The position numbers and the translations under genes are program-made. From assembly GCA_026874595.1 (NCBI GenBank), contig CM049311.1, positions 61,388,453 to 61,452,452 of the forward strand: a DNA stretch of 64,000 nt, in the 5' to 3' direction. The DNA comes from Sipunculus nudus. Its lineage: Eukaryota > Annelida > Sipuncula > Golfingiida > Sipunculidae. Positions 46,560 to 59,200 of this stretch are shown here, one piece after another. The first letter of the stretch is position 1, and the number at the start of each line of letters is the position of its first letter. The notes beneath the pieces are model-generated. The model was given only the letters and a program-made list of their open reading frames with translations, searched no databases and was not told where the DNA came from.

Positions 46560-47071
46560 GTTCACAAAAATAATATTAGCCTGAACTAGGTTTTCTAAAT
46601 GCACTCCGGTTCCATGTCTTGACAGTTTATGCTTGCCACCTCTTATGCCTCTTCTGGTTCTTTTTCTATTTTGTTTCTCCTAATATAAAACCATGTTGAA
46701 GGAGGTATCTGTAACAGCTCCCTATTATTGTAAACATACAGTTTCAGTTCAATAAGTTCTTGCTTATAGTATATGCAAGGCTTAGCCACTTGGATTTGAT
46801 ACATATTATCGCCCATAGTGGGGATTTCGATGAGGTTTTGTCTCTGTTTACCCATATTATTGCCCACCTGCGTAAGGATCCACAGACACAAGAAAAACAC
46901 GAAAAGTATCCTCACAAAGTGAATGGTCCAGTTCAACGTCAACATATCCCAGAGTCTATGAGACAATATCCAACTGAAAGTTGTTGTTATAATTATAGAA
47001 ATTTCTAAATAATCGCTTGGACGTGGGCATATGTTTGCGCTCGATCCATCCTCACTCACTAGCGAAATCAT
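46560..47071 (-). pseudogene. LINE B N-terminal region with hydrophobic segment
   Basis: Frame 46643-47071 contains a strongly hydrophobic stretch, IHFVRILFVFFLCLWIL, then ELLQIPPSTWFYIRR. A one-base frameshift near 46655 moves the reading to NRKRTRRGIRGGKHK and HGTGVHLENLV, a basic RGxRGGK motif commonly found just before the endonuclease in such elements. I infer this is the ORF2 N-terminus. Confidence 0.65.
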
Positions 47072-47085
47072 GACGCGCCAAACGA

Positions 47086-48479
47086 TGTTTATGCTCTTTA
47101 CACAGCGCTTTAACTATAGGCCTACTTCCTATATCAGTTGCTTCTTTAGAAGCGTAAGATTTCCGCTGCCTCGGGAGCGTAAACGATGTTTTATTGGCTA
47201 GTGATGACGTGAATTTTGAATATATTTGAAAGGTAACAGTTCATTATGGGGCCAAATTGCCGTAGAACAGTTGAATGTGAGTTGTTTTGAATGAGCCTTG
47301 GCCCTGACCTAATAACAGCCGGCGGGGTCAATTAATGCTTCCCGCACGTGTCGGCTCATGCGATATAAGGACAAAGAAATATAGTAGACCTGGATAACAA
47401 AGAAATCAGCGGTTTATGAAATAGTTTTGTCATTACAGTTTATAGTTTCATATTTTATAATAAAATATACTACTAGACTAATGATAGAGCGCGAAAAAGG
47501 AACCCCGTGAAACTTTTAAAAATACAAAAACCGCGAAAATTCAGCCCCGCCAATATAAAGGCAACCACAGTATTGCATTGCTTCACATGCTCTAACGAAC
47601 ATCAACTAGGGATCTTTCAATAACTCGGTTACATGTTTTTATCTTTATGTTAACACTGGCTCAAGTACCTTGTGTACAAGAAGCCTGTAGATAAAATGTT
47701 TGTACGTCAAAGTGGCGTTATAGGAACCTTTCCCAGCAAGGATACCTTCACTTCTCTAATATGTATATGCTGGGTTATCCGTATCACAAAAATTCTATAA
47801 ATAAGGCAGGTGAATAGTTGCCTTAAGATCAGAGAAGAGCATTTTGCTGAAGGAAAATCATGATGAGAGATGATCGAAATATTTTAACCGTTTATTTATG
47901 AATATAAATCATTTTTAAGATAGGTTGTCTGCAGGTTATCTAAGCTATAGTTATAGCTATAGTGGATCAAGACGGGGGATTTAAGGGAAAAAGCACCCCC
48001 CACCCCCAGCGTACCTATCCGAAAACGCAGTAATCATTTTTAGCATATTTTCATTATGATGGTCAAATACATATGCCATAAAGCAAACCACAATTTGAAT
48101 ATAAACAAAACCTGAACAAAATTGAAAAAAGGGAGGTTTCTATACCAAGCTCATATTTGTCTGTATTTTTAAAATAATAAGGTACCCACAATGCATGCAT
48201 GCAGACCTAAACATTTATTTGAGTTATTTCTTAGCCGTGGCTCCTAATCCGTCGTTCAGGTAGAATGTTTCAGTTTCTTTAGGCTTTGACATCTTCCTTA
48301 CGGATTTGAATAATTAAATATTGAATTTTATATTGAACTTTTCTTCAACTCGCCTTATCTTAGGGTTATACAAACTTGATCGATTTTAAATGAATTATAT
48401 TGTATTACTGTTCAGTTAAACACAGTATACATGGTCATTGTTTTTATAATTGCAATAGTAAGCACTCCTGACGTATACT
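47086..48479. other. No recognised gene
   Basis: Unique-looking DNA. 47485-47580 holds a CGCGAAAATTCAGCCCCG repeat fragment. No convincing frame. Confidence 0.5.
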
Positions 48480-48748
48480 GTTCCTTTAACGTTGTTTTGC
48501 TTTATGTCAATTCAGCATCGAATGGTTCGTACAAATGTGAAATTTTATCTCGAGATCTCGAGATATTATGTCGAGATCTCGAGATAATATCTGGAGATCT
48601 CGACTTAACATCTCGAGATCTCGAAATAAGTATTTTTTTTTCTGCAGCAAAATATTTTTTTATCATAATTTATGTCGAGATCTCGAGATGGTATGTCAAG
48701 ATCTCGAGATAAATATTTGTTTTTTTTTCTGTGTCCTAAATCAGCCAC
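48480..48748 (-). mobile_element. Palindrome-rich short element, inverted copy
   Basis: The reverse complement begins GGCTGATTTAGGACACAG and ends with GTACGAACCATTCGATGCTG and AAAGCAAAACAACGTTAAAG, matching the copy at 41417-41660. It has more complete ATCTCGAGATCTCGAGAT palindromes than that copy. Confidence 0.85.
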
Positions 48749-49332
48749 CGTAATTAAGCATAATCTAGTTTGTAAAAAAAATAAATAAAATCAAAATGTG
48801 AGTTTAAGCATATTCTTTCTGGACTTACCCTGCAATTACAGCACACTTATGTGCACTACATGTAAAGGTATTTTCTCGTTGGCTTTAACAAGAGTTTAAA
48901 CGGCCCTGGAGTTGTAAAACAAATTGCGAGAGATATTGTTTTCTTTATAAATTACGATAATTTTCTTAAGTAGACGATTGGGTGTCGGATAATGAAATTA
49001 TATTGATAATATTAACATATAGCCTTTCTGGGAACCAGGTTTGGTAGCGTATTTTACATGGACTAAAGCATGTAATGCTTTGTGAGCCAAATATTGACTG
49101 TAACGGCAAAGCTGTACAGCCGGTTTTATGCTTTCTAAATCTAGTGTTTCTCTTATTTATTTTACTTTAGATCTGAAATCTGCTTACGTTGAGAAACACC
49201 GGATGACGTCTGGATTTCTCAGTTATACATAGATTGATCTTGCAACATGGTATGACGCATTGCGTCAGCTGATCAACATAACTGATATCCCACTTTCCAG
49301 ACAGCAAATCAGATAAGTAGGCGGTCCAAAGG

Positions 49333-49488
49333 TATATAATAACCGAAATCTAAGCCTGAGACTCAATGGATTGTGGGGAAAGGACTGATTTAGTTTCAAA
49401 TAAGAAAATCAGGTGAATATTTGAAGCCAGCGTCAAAGGCAGCGTGGAAATGAAGACAATTAATGAGACCTTCAGTGCAGTCATGGTA
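49333..49488 (+). promoter_or_regulatory. Possible TATA promoter and first exon
   Basis: GGTATATAATAACC at about 49332-49345 is followed by a short GC-richer stretch with candidate donors AAATCAG/GTGAAT (about 49411) and CAGTCATG/GTAACG (about 49488). A 12-codon frame starts at ATGAAGACAATTAATGAG near 49450. No downstream coding exon was found within 5 kb, which is mostly repeat, so this is weak. Confidence 0.2.
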
Positions 49489-49499
49489 ACGTGATTATT

Positions 49500-50599
49500 G
49501 AATATTAAATTTAATATTTGTTGATATTATAATTCATAAAACAGTTTTTTTGTAAAATGCACATTGTTTATGAAGACAGGTATTTCTAATATATAATTCT
49601 GATATAGCAGTCTTTAACATTTGGCTCAAGAATTAAAAATACCATATCGCCAGTATAGGTAATGTATATTATTCTTTGCGATGTGTTTAATGTATGTATG
49701 ATGAAGCATACCGTTGATTTATCATCCTTGTATTAGTTGTCTATTATATAAAAAATTAAATGATTAGACCGCTATTTTGACCAAACATGTAAACAATCAC
49801 AAAATGCCAATTAACAAACTATCCGAATTAAAATCAGAAACTGAACATGCAATCGTTCATCTTAAAAACGAACGGATGGTCAAATTTAAATAGTCACTAA
49901 AGACCGCTTCATTGAGAGTGGTGTTCCTGTTATCATTACAATTATCATCCCCTTCCTCACACGCCATTGCTGTTTATACATCCTTGTACAAGACTTATTT
50001 ATTAATGTTTTGGATTAATTCCGATGGCATTTCGTTGGAAAAGGGGATGGATGTGAGGCATAGTTGACTAGATGCATGTTATTGGCAATCAGTGTCAAGG
50101 AAGCTGTCTGGTTTTCAATCTGCATCTTAATAAATGAGATGCCAGATGCTTTGACTTTTAGTTTTATTTTCTTTCCTTTTAAATGATGCAAATACAAGAA
50201 TTCGGTAAACAAGAATAACTGATTTTACTGATTTTTCTTCTACATATTGTTTATAACGGCAACGGGTAAGCAAAGACAATATGGGTTTGTATACAGCAGA
50301 TATAGGTCCCGGTGTGTAGCGTAACAGACATAATTTGTTCCTGACATAATTTTAGTAAATATATATTTCCAAATAAGCATGGAGACAGAACATAGTTTTG
50401 CGAAATTGACAATTTTTCCGGAAAGAACTTGGAATGCCCTTAAGCCTTAGTCTGACGTAATTGCCATATAAACACATGCAACCACGATATAACCATGTAG
50501 AAGAAAGCGGTTAATCAAAGTCAGCCCGTTGTTCCTCGTCTGATGTGTAATTTTGGCCAATAATTCCGCAACACATATTTAGCTGATCCATCGACGTTC
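49500..50599. other. No recognised gene
   Basis: AT-rich unique DNA with short frames only. Confidence 0.5.
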
Positions 50600-51130
50600 C
50601 TGATTTTATTCAGCTCGGCTGACTATGTCATAATGTTATTAAATATAACTATTCCTCTATTTATATCCAATGTACATACCATAAATTAGGTCAGTATTGC
50701 ATAATTTCTTGATGTGCCAAAACAATTCCTTTCGCTCAAATATCTTGAAAGACATTTGCTCACATAACATGATAATTGTTGAAGTATGAGACTTTTTTCA
50801 GAGATATAACTTTTGTTAAACAAGATTCCATTGTATACCCAAAATTAGATTTAATTTTTTCACATTTGAATTTAAATTTTGCCCAACTTTTGCATTGGCA
50901 TGTTTGTTTCCTGTAAGTACTTTTGATTTAATTTTTACAGCATACACACATAACGATATAACCTGTTAAAATTTAATATTTTAAAATAAATGCTCGAAAA
51001 TTTGGCTAGTTATTGAATTTTGTTTTTGAGTCTCTTATTGTATTCACTTCTATTGCGAAATCCATGCAGCCAGCCCACTTCAGGTGTCTAGAGGTCAGCT
51101 AGAGGGAACCTGATTTGTCATGGGTCACTG
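50600..51130 (+). mobile_element. AGCTCAGCTGACT family, diverged partial copy
   Basis: It starts near CAGCTCGGCTGACTATGTCA and continues with ATTAGGTCAGTATTG, TCACATAACATGATAATTG, ACCCAAAATTAGATTTAATT and TTTTGCCCAACTTTTGCATT, all present in the larger copy (52500-52790, 51990-52100). The 3' end is missing. Confidence 0.65.
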
Positions 51131-51474
51131 GGCGAGATCTCCTGCTGTGGCAAGTGTACAGTTATAATCATACCCACTCACCCATCAAGTGTTAAGCAGT
51201 ATTTCGTTATTGTTGGAACTGTATATCCTTAATTGTAATGCTGTTTCCACTCCAATATACAAAACTTTACTTGAAATAGTAATTCAAGGAGTAATCCAGA
51301 AGATGCCATGTGGTAATGTAGCATTGCAAAAGAAATTAATTTCCGTTAAAATAATTTTAGGAAATCAAAATATTAATTAAACCGATCAGTACGCATAAGT
51401 TGATAATATATGAGCCAAATTATGGATGAATAGAGCTGCAATTTAAAATTGTGAATTTTATATAAAATGTTTTT

Positions 51475-54400
51475 TAGCTCAGCTGACTATAAGTAATCTG
51501 AGCTATAGTCATGGTCCATTGTCCGTCCGTCTGTCTGTCTGTCTGTCCGTCCGTCCGTCCGTCTGTCTGTCTGTCCGTCTGGATGTCCGTCCGTAAGACT
51601 GGCACGTTTCGACACCGTTGGACCTACGAATCTGAATTTCGGCATACAGTTAGATGTCCCCATAATCTCCTACCATGCCAAAAATTGGGTCAATAGGACT
51701 TCGTTCCTTTGAGATATTAAGGAAAAACCTCATTTTTTTATTAGAAATCCATTTTCACACTTCAGGACTGCCTAATATCAAAACCACTCATCTGGTTTTC
51801 TTCATTTTTACCATAAATATTCCTCTATATAGTTCCTATGTACATGCCAAATATGAAGTCAGTATTATATAATTTAAAAAAGTTATGGGCCCAAACATAA
51901 TGGACTTTGTAAAAAAATCAGGAAGATATTTGGTCACTTAAGACCAAAAGTGTTAAAGGTAGGGACTTTTTTCCAGTAATACAACTTTAATTAATCAAAA
52001 TTTAATTGGATACCAAAAATTAGATCAAAATCTGTTAAATTTTTTTAAATATTGGCAAAAATATAAAATTGGTACCTTAAATTTTGCCCAACTTTGGCCA
52101 TGGCACTTTTTTTCCTGTAAGTACTGTGGATTTTAATTTTCACACCATGTATACATAAGGATTTAATCTGTTAAAATCTGAAATTTGAAAATAAAAGCTG
52201 CAAAATTAGGCTAGTTATTGAATTTTTTTGGAGGCTCTTGTTGTATTCCCTTACATTGTCAAGCAGTCCACTTTGATGACTGTAGGTCATTCAGTGCACA
52301 TCTCTATGCTCCCCAGGCTGTTGACATAATTTTAGATGTCCCCAAAATCTCCTACCATACCGAAAATTGGGTCATTAGGACTTTGTTCCTTCGAGATATT
52401 AAGGAAAAAAAACTCTGTTTTCCATAAAAAAAAGCCATTGTTACACTTCAAGGCTGCCTAATATCAAAACCACTGATCTGTTTTTGATCGTATTTAGTAT
52501 TCACATTCTTTTATACATTTTCTATGAACATACCAAAAATTAGGTCAGTATTGGGTATTATTTTGAAGTTATGGGCCAAAAAATAATGCAATTTTTTAAA
52601 AAATCAGGAAATATATTTACTCACCTAACATGAGAATTGCTGAACCTAGAGACTTTTTTCAGGAATATAACTTTATTTAATCAAGATTCAATTGTTAACC
52701 CAAAATTAGATCTGAATTTTGCAAATTTTTCAAGTTATTTGCATAAATAAAAAATCAATACCTTAAATTTTGTCCTACTTTGACACTGTTGATTTAATTT
52801 TCCCAGCATATATGCATAAGGATTTATTCTTTTAAATCTGAACTTTCAAAAGAAATTGATTGGAATGAATAGCTTTTATTCATGTTTTCATACACCGTGT
52901 CAAGTGTTGTTTACATCTAGCCCACCTAGTAGTACAGCCTTCACTTGCATTATGTAACCCACCCCAGGCAGCTTACCTTGGCCCAGCTTGGCCACTACTA
53001 GCAGGCTTCCCCTCTGCCCTGCACTCATCCCCCCAGCTGGTGCATAAACTAGATGAATGTTATAATACTTCTGTATTTTATTTTATTCTTGGACATGCTA
53101 CATTTTAGATTTTGTATTGAACCACCAGGGTTACAATGATTAAAGTGTACATTCAATTGTGTCCACAAAGTGGCGTATTGCTGTGAAAGTGTGGATGTTT
53201 ATGAGATAAGTAATTCCTTACTTCAGAAGAGTAAAAACTTCACCAGGTGTGAAATTGACTATTAATTCCAGTAATTTATTAAAAGTGGGATAGTAATAAG
53301 CACAATGATATTGTTTGTCCCTTATTCAACCAACAGTGTGTATAGTTTATTTGAAAAGATGTTTTATTTTATCAAATTTACTTTTATTTTATTTTGGTGA
53401 ATAAAATTAAGCATGTCCTGAAAACTCCAATGTGCAAAACTTTTTAATAGTGATTCAAGGAATATTCTTGTAGATGCCATGTTGTGGCATTATTTTCCTT
53501 TAAAAATCAGTTTAAACATTTATGATTTAAAAATAATTAAATATATGTGTATGCATAATATGACCCAATGTTTTTTACTCTGTATATATAATGATTGCAA
53601 CTTTTGCAACAATTCTAATATTTTAACTTATATTTTCAGGTTTTTTTAATTAAAAATTTATAAACCTGTAAATAAAAAAATGATTCAGATAAAAACTTCT
53701 TAATGGAAAAAGTGGATCTGCTTAAAAAAATAGGATTATATATAAACTAAAATGCATTATTCTCTTGAAAGTGAAATAAAGGAATTAGTCCATTCTGTCC
53801 ACTTGCCTGTCCATCTGTAAATTTTCGTATGCAACACAGTATCTCAAAACTTTTACTGTTTTTCTTCATGACAGTCTTGTATTAGTTTGCAATCATATAT
53901 TTAGAACTTTAATATAACCAAGTAGGAGGGCCCCTTTCCTCTTAGCTTTTCATATTCTTATATAAATGAAAAACATTACAATAGAATAATTCTACATCCA
54001 CCTTCGTGCTGCCCTCACTTTTCCCTTCTCCGAACCCCATCCCAAAGTTAGCCTCAGTAAGCAAGAACAAGATGAATCAGATATATTCATACTTTAATAT
54101 TTTGTATAACTATTCGTCCATAGGTACCTATGTACATGCCAGAAATTATGTCAATATTGTGTAATATGTAGACATAGTGGGCATCACAATAATGTACCTT
54201 GTCAAGACTAAAGAGATATTGTGTCATACAGTCACATATTCATAAATCACTTCATCAGCATAGTTAATCATAACATCATATCTGTCATATTGAACGCTTG
54301 CAGACTACCATACACTTTAGATCCTTCAACAAATAGCCTTATCATCATTCTACTACTGCTTATTACTGCTGTCATTGCATTCATATTTGCTCAAATATAT

Positions 54401-54640
54401 CACAATTTTCAACCCCTCCTAAATAAATAAAAAATCAATCACTTTATTTGACTCTATTAATCCATCAGTCAGGTAATTTCATTTATCATTTACTCACATA
54501 TTACATTACATTCCTTTATAATAGCCCAACATGTACATGATATTCATAAGCTTTATCGACTTGATATAGTATCACAGTGGAGAAACATTTATAGTCCAAT
54601 CATGATCAGCTGAGCGCCGTGACCCATGGGTCCCTTGTTC
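51475..54640 (+). mobile_element. AGCTCAGCTGACT family, long copy 2
   Basis: Starts TTTTTTAGCTCAGCTGACTA with GTAATCTGAGCTATAGTCA and a GTCC/GTCT run (51518-51595). Ends GATCAGCTGAGCGCCGTGAC with the palindrome GACCCATGGGTC and CTTGTTC. It contains two diverged direct repeats of about 680 bp (CCTACCATGCCAAAAATTGG at 51672; CCTACCATACCGAAAATTGG at 52352), and diverged insert material follows to 54600. No coding capacity. Confidence 0.75.
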
Positions 54641-55500
54641 AGATATTTATTGTTTTCAAATCTATGGAATTTTTGTCTTAAAAAAATTTATACATCTGTG
54701 TTCATAATATGATGTTATCTGACCAAATTATTAATAAATGTTGATTCATTTTAGAATTGTGAATCAAAATATATATATATAATGTAATATGTATATGTTT
54801 TTTTGAAAATGTATAAATTTTTCCAAACTTGATCAAAGAAATAAGCATATTTTGCATTTGCCAAAATTTTCGAAAATTCAGTTGCGTGACGTGCCCTTTT
54901 GTTCTGTTTTCTAACAATTTGAAAATTGTATTTTCTTATGCATTATATGATATTTGACGGACCAGGGGTTAGTAGTAAAACATAAAAGATGCAATGTGAA
55001 TGTTCATCCCTGTCACCAAGCTAAATCTGATGAAAACCGGCCAGACCATTTATCCAAAACCACCACCAACGCATCTGTGAAATGGAAAGAGCCATCGCCC
55101 ATATTGGTGAATTCTAATGGGGGTTTCACTGCAATGTCTGACGGCGTGAGGCGTTTTCTTCTATTAATAAATATTAGTCAAGAAAGTCTATATACAAACA
55201 TGATACAAGAACAGGCATGTTCAGTGTTATATAAACGGTAAAGAAAAAGCAACATGCTCACATATACTTTTTTCAACAAGGATTTTGAACTGGGCTTAAA
55301 TGTGGTGTTAATTGATATTTCTTGATATGTATATACATTTTACAAAAATGCGTGTAGAGACGAACCTTTTAAAATCCAAATGAATTGTAATTGACAACTC
55401 CCTTTCTTATTCTGCGTTTTTCAAAAGAAACTATTTTTTTTTAAATAGATATAGAAACGTTTCTCAGGCATTAACGTTGGTTTAATTATACACGAAGAAA
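54641..55500. other. No recognised gene
   Basis: A plus frame, 54954-55241 (95 codons, alternative start), contains HKRCNVNVHPCHQ but no motif I recognise. It may be repeat-derived. Confidence 0.35.
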
Positions 55501-55504
55501 AAAT

Positions 55505-55850
55505 ATTCTATCAATTCTTTTGGTCTGAGTAAAATGAAATGTAATATTCAGACCCCAAAAATATACCACCTTTTAATAAAAAAAAAATAAAAAAAACTAT
55601 TTTATGAATGATTCTGTCATTGACCGGCTTCTGTGGCTCAGGGTTAGAGCACAGGGCTAAAAAATGTTCTATCAATTCTTTTTGTCTGAGTAAAATGAAA
55701 TGTAATATTCAAACACAAAAAATATACCACCTTTTAATAAAAAATAAAAAAAAATATTTTATAAATGATTCTGTCATTGACCGGCTTCTGTGGCTCAGGG
55801 TTAGAGCACAGGGCTAAAAAAATGTTCTATCAATTCTGTGCCAAACAGTC
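55505..55850 (+). repeat. Tandem duplication of a 159-bp unit with tRNA A-box-like sequence
   Basis: CTATCAATTCTTTTGGTCTG at about 55509 recurs at about 55669 and in part at 55827. Each unit ends in GGCTTCTGTGGCTCAGGGTT followed by AGAGCACAGGGCTAAAAA. TGGCTCAGGGTTAGAGC resembles a tRNA A-box, as in tRNA-derived SINE heads. No convincing B-box follows. It may be the head of a SINE caught in a duplication. Confidence 0.6.
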
Positions 55851-56161
55851 GTGTTTCACTCACAAATGGGTGCGCCTTTAGGGGGTTCCTCGGTGTTATG
55901 ACCCAGCAATGGGGATGAGATACACCCAGGACCCGCAGGAGTGATTCACCGAGCCTGGTTGACGCCAGAAAATCGTGTGTAAGCCCCTGTCACGTAGTCC
56001 GAAACCGGAATGGAATTCTGCAGATGTACATACTTAGTTAAGCAAGCATTAAAAATGGAGGCAGTTACCTCCACCAAAAAAAATCTTTGAAAAAAAAGGT
56101 TCTGTTATTTATTAACTGATGGAAAATGGAACACAAGCAACCTTTTCCCTTTATATCCACA

Positions 56162-56163
<2 letters not shown>

Positions 56164-56219
<56 letters not shown>
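56164..56219. repeat. (AT)28 microsatellite
   Basis: Uninterrupted dinucleotide run read directly. Confidence 0.95.
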
Positions 56220-56221
<2 letters not shown>

Positions 56222-59200
56222 TAGCTTGGTGTGTATATAGCGTAGGCTATTGAAAATAATTATAATGTTTTAATCTGCACCGAATCGCTAGGAAAGTGGC
56301 TAGTTAAAGAGTTTATGCGTTGTATCCCGGCGCTGAATATTTCTGTTGATTATTTCGTTAACATCTTTTAGTAACACATAAACGTCAAAAGTACAGCAAC
56401 ATTAACAACAGATATTCAGGGCATGGGCTTTTGCACCATGAGAGCTTTTATCCTTGGTGCATGTGTAATAATAGCGCCATTTCAGCCTACGATGACATTA
56501 GGGAGACTACGGCCATGGTCACCTGCGTCATTTCAGGCTTCCAAACCCAATATAAACGCCTATTCAGTCGTTTATTCACGGCAAGTGTAAAGATCACAAT
56601 ATCTGAGTATAGATCTCCGACAGAATACAGCTTAATATCGCAGTATACGGGCTCGATTAGGAGCAATTTTATCGTGTCAGGTTATCTCAGCAAAGGAAGT
56701 CGGAAGACGGTTACGTTCTCAGGCTTGCTTTTCTGTCCTTTTCTCTATTTGTCCCTGTTTATCTGCACAAGCGTTTCGGATCCTCGGCCGTTATTAATCA
56801 GGGCATAATAAAGTTATAGTTAAATGGTTGTCCTTATATCAGCTCTAATTAGAATTTTAGTGTAAATCTGTCTATCTCTCTAATTAATTTAATGTATATC
56901 TATGTATATATCTTTATTTGTCTATTTATGTACATATCAGTGTATGTATGTATCTTTGTATCTATCTCTCTATATGTCTGACTTATACGGCAGCTATATC
57001 ACAAGAAATCATATGTGCATGTGCGTATTAGACTGTCCCAGTTCACCAGAAACAGACAAACGACAATAATAGATCGGACATCTGTCAGTCTAATTACATT
57101 CAGTTGCAGTGTATGGCTTTCTCTTATATATTGATAAAACAGGTGTTTTTGGCCCTGCAGCGAGTGAAGACCTGCTGTGATATGTTAAATCCGGCTACCG
57201 AGACAACCTGCAGGCCAACAAGACATGTTTGGCACTGGAATATAAAGTATATGTTTTTTTTTATATTAAAGAAAATAATTTTCTTTTCTGTGTATAGAAC
57301 AAATGACTCAAAGCTGGGAGATCGTAATTTTGAATCTCAGCTGAGGAGCAGTGAGGATAGTTCACGGTCGATCGGTCCCCTTGCACTAACTTCAATAATA
57401 TGAAGTGGCGCGTCAAAAGTAATCACTTAAATTATCCGCCCCCAAAGTTTGAAAACATAAATGTGAAAAAAAAGACAACCAAACTGGGGATACCCTTCTT
57501 TGGCTGAAAACATCGGGAGGCGAATTAATATTTAGTTTCATAAAACAAATCTGAACATGATGCAGTGTTGTTAGATAAACATAATGAAGACCATAGTAGA
57601 GCTGCTACTCATAATATTTAAAATAAAACATTAAAATTAGATTTTATATTCGTCAGAAAGACTGGCATGTTTTGGTCAGTCATTCAAATTTTAATTAAAA
57701 ACACTGTTTGTTTATATTTGATCGAAACTTCCTAAGACCTGACAAAGAGTGTCTCTGTTTATACTGAGAAATGAGTGTTCCGCGAGACTGGGATAGAAAA
57801 CATTTGTTTCTATTTCCAATTCCTTTTACATTTTGGAATAAAATAAAATGTCGTACGCACAATGTTTTAAAAGTTTTCGTTTGAAGCATTCAATGTATAA
57901 CTTTTATTCTCAACATTTAATTTATATTGTCCAGAATTCATAAGAATACCAGCCCAAAGATTCTGAACACACAAAATAACAAAGAATGAATAGGCAACAC
58001 ATTCATTTGATTAATTAAAAACCATACACTTGTTCAAATCTTAGACAAAGCCATGAGCTGGCTCAGGGGGTCTTGATGGCTGTTAACATGATTTGAAAGG
58101 AGAGGCAATCAGGAAATCGAGACTTTGGCCTGAGGTCAGGTCATAGAATCCAATGACACTGAAAAAGGAAACACGTAATAAACTTATCTATTGGTAAATT
58201 CTTAGAAAAAAAAAGATTATATAGGACCAGCCACGAAACTAAGTCCCAGTTAAAGTCATCGGAGCTAGAAGAAATAACCATATAAACCAGTTTATATGAA
58301 AGAATCATTCATTTGTTGCCTTTCAGTTAATATATCTTTTTTTTTATCTTATTAATGATTTTAGCTGAGACGCTCCTGGGAACAGATGAAATTTTGTAAT
58401 GTTAATTAACAAAAGAAATTTAAAAATGTGAAATATAGTTTTGAAATTAAATTGAATGGATTCAGCACATCAAATTTGGTATTGATACAGCCCTGATTGA
58501 ATTTGGCAGTAAACATTTCTCCACATAACAATTTCGTAGATTCAACCCTTGACATATATTTTTAAAAAATATGTACACGTGTTAGATTATAAAATTGCCC
58601 ATTTCAAGCTTTTTGGACACTTTTCCAGAGGGGTAATGTTAAGAAATATGATGTCCATGAATTTCTTTAACAGAAAATGGCATCAAACCTAATAATGACT
58701 GGGGGTGCAGCAAACTCGAAATTTAGGGCCTGTTTGGGAATTGGTCCCAGGACTTTTACTGACCGGATTAGTCTTAATCTAGCGTTTGGAACAGGCGTCT
58801 GCATGGACGTATTGTGAATTTTTTTTTAATGCACATGATTATTTTAATATTTCTATAGGTAAACCTATATTTGATATATTTTCCAGAAAACGACGTTGTG
58901 GTATATCTAATTAGCTTGCCAGTTAAGCAGTTTCTGGTCTGTTTTAGTTTCAACCAATGACTGTTTAATTAATCAGTCACGCCCACAAGCAAGGTGTCAC
59001 GACTAAAGAAGGTTAAGTGTTGCATCTGATAGGCATGTTCATGATTTAGAGGAAAATTGTAATGTCCGCCACCAATCACACTGCGCAGAATCGGACTCAC
59101 AAGAGTAGGTTAGGGTTTGTGGGGGTCAAAACCTGCCACCCGCAATGCAACCCATGGCCGGGGCTTCTAAATACACCTGGCTATAAATGTTGAGTGAAGA

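Larger units (their letters stand above)
42441..47085 (-). mobile_element. LINE B: decayed non-LTR retrotransposon (CR1 superfamily)
   Basis: A minus-strand element reading from an N-terminal segment near 47071, through endonuclease and reverse transcriptase, to a 3' end GAGCGCTGTATAAAACAATT followed by an AAT-repeat tail at 42441-42462. That 3' end is typical of CR1/L2-type elements. Coding is disrupted by frameshifts near 43770, 43850 and 46655 and by a 1.1-kb insertion at 44368-45486. It is nearly full length on the coding side. Confidence 0.88.

Noticed and set aside
51511-51696. Frame rich in SVCPSVRPSV
   Set aside because: Translation of a GTCC/GTCT microsatellite within a dispersed repeat.
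55608-55817. tRNA gene at the TGGCTCAG sequence
   Set aside because: No B-box, acceptor stem or anticodon arm can be folded; only an A-box-like word is present.
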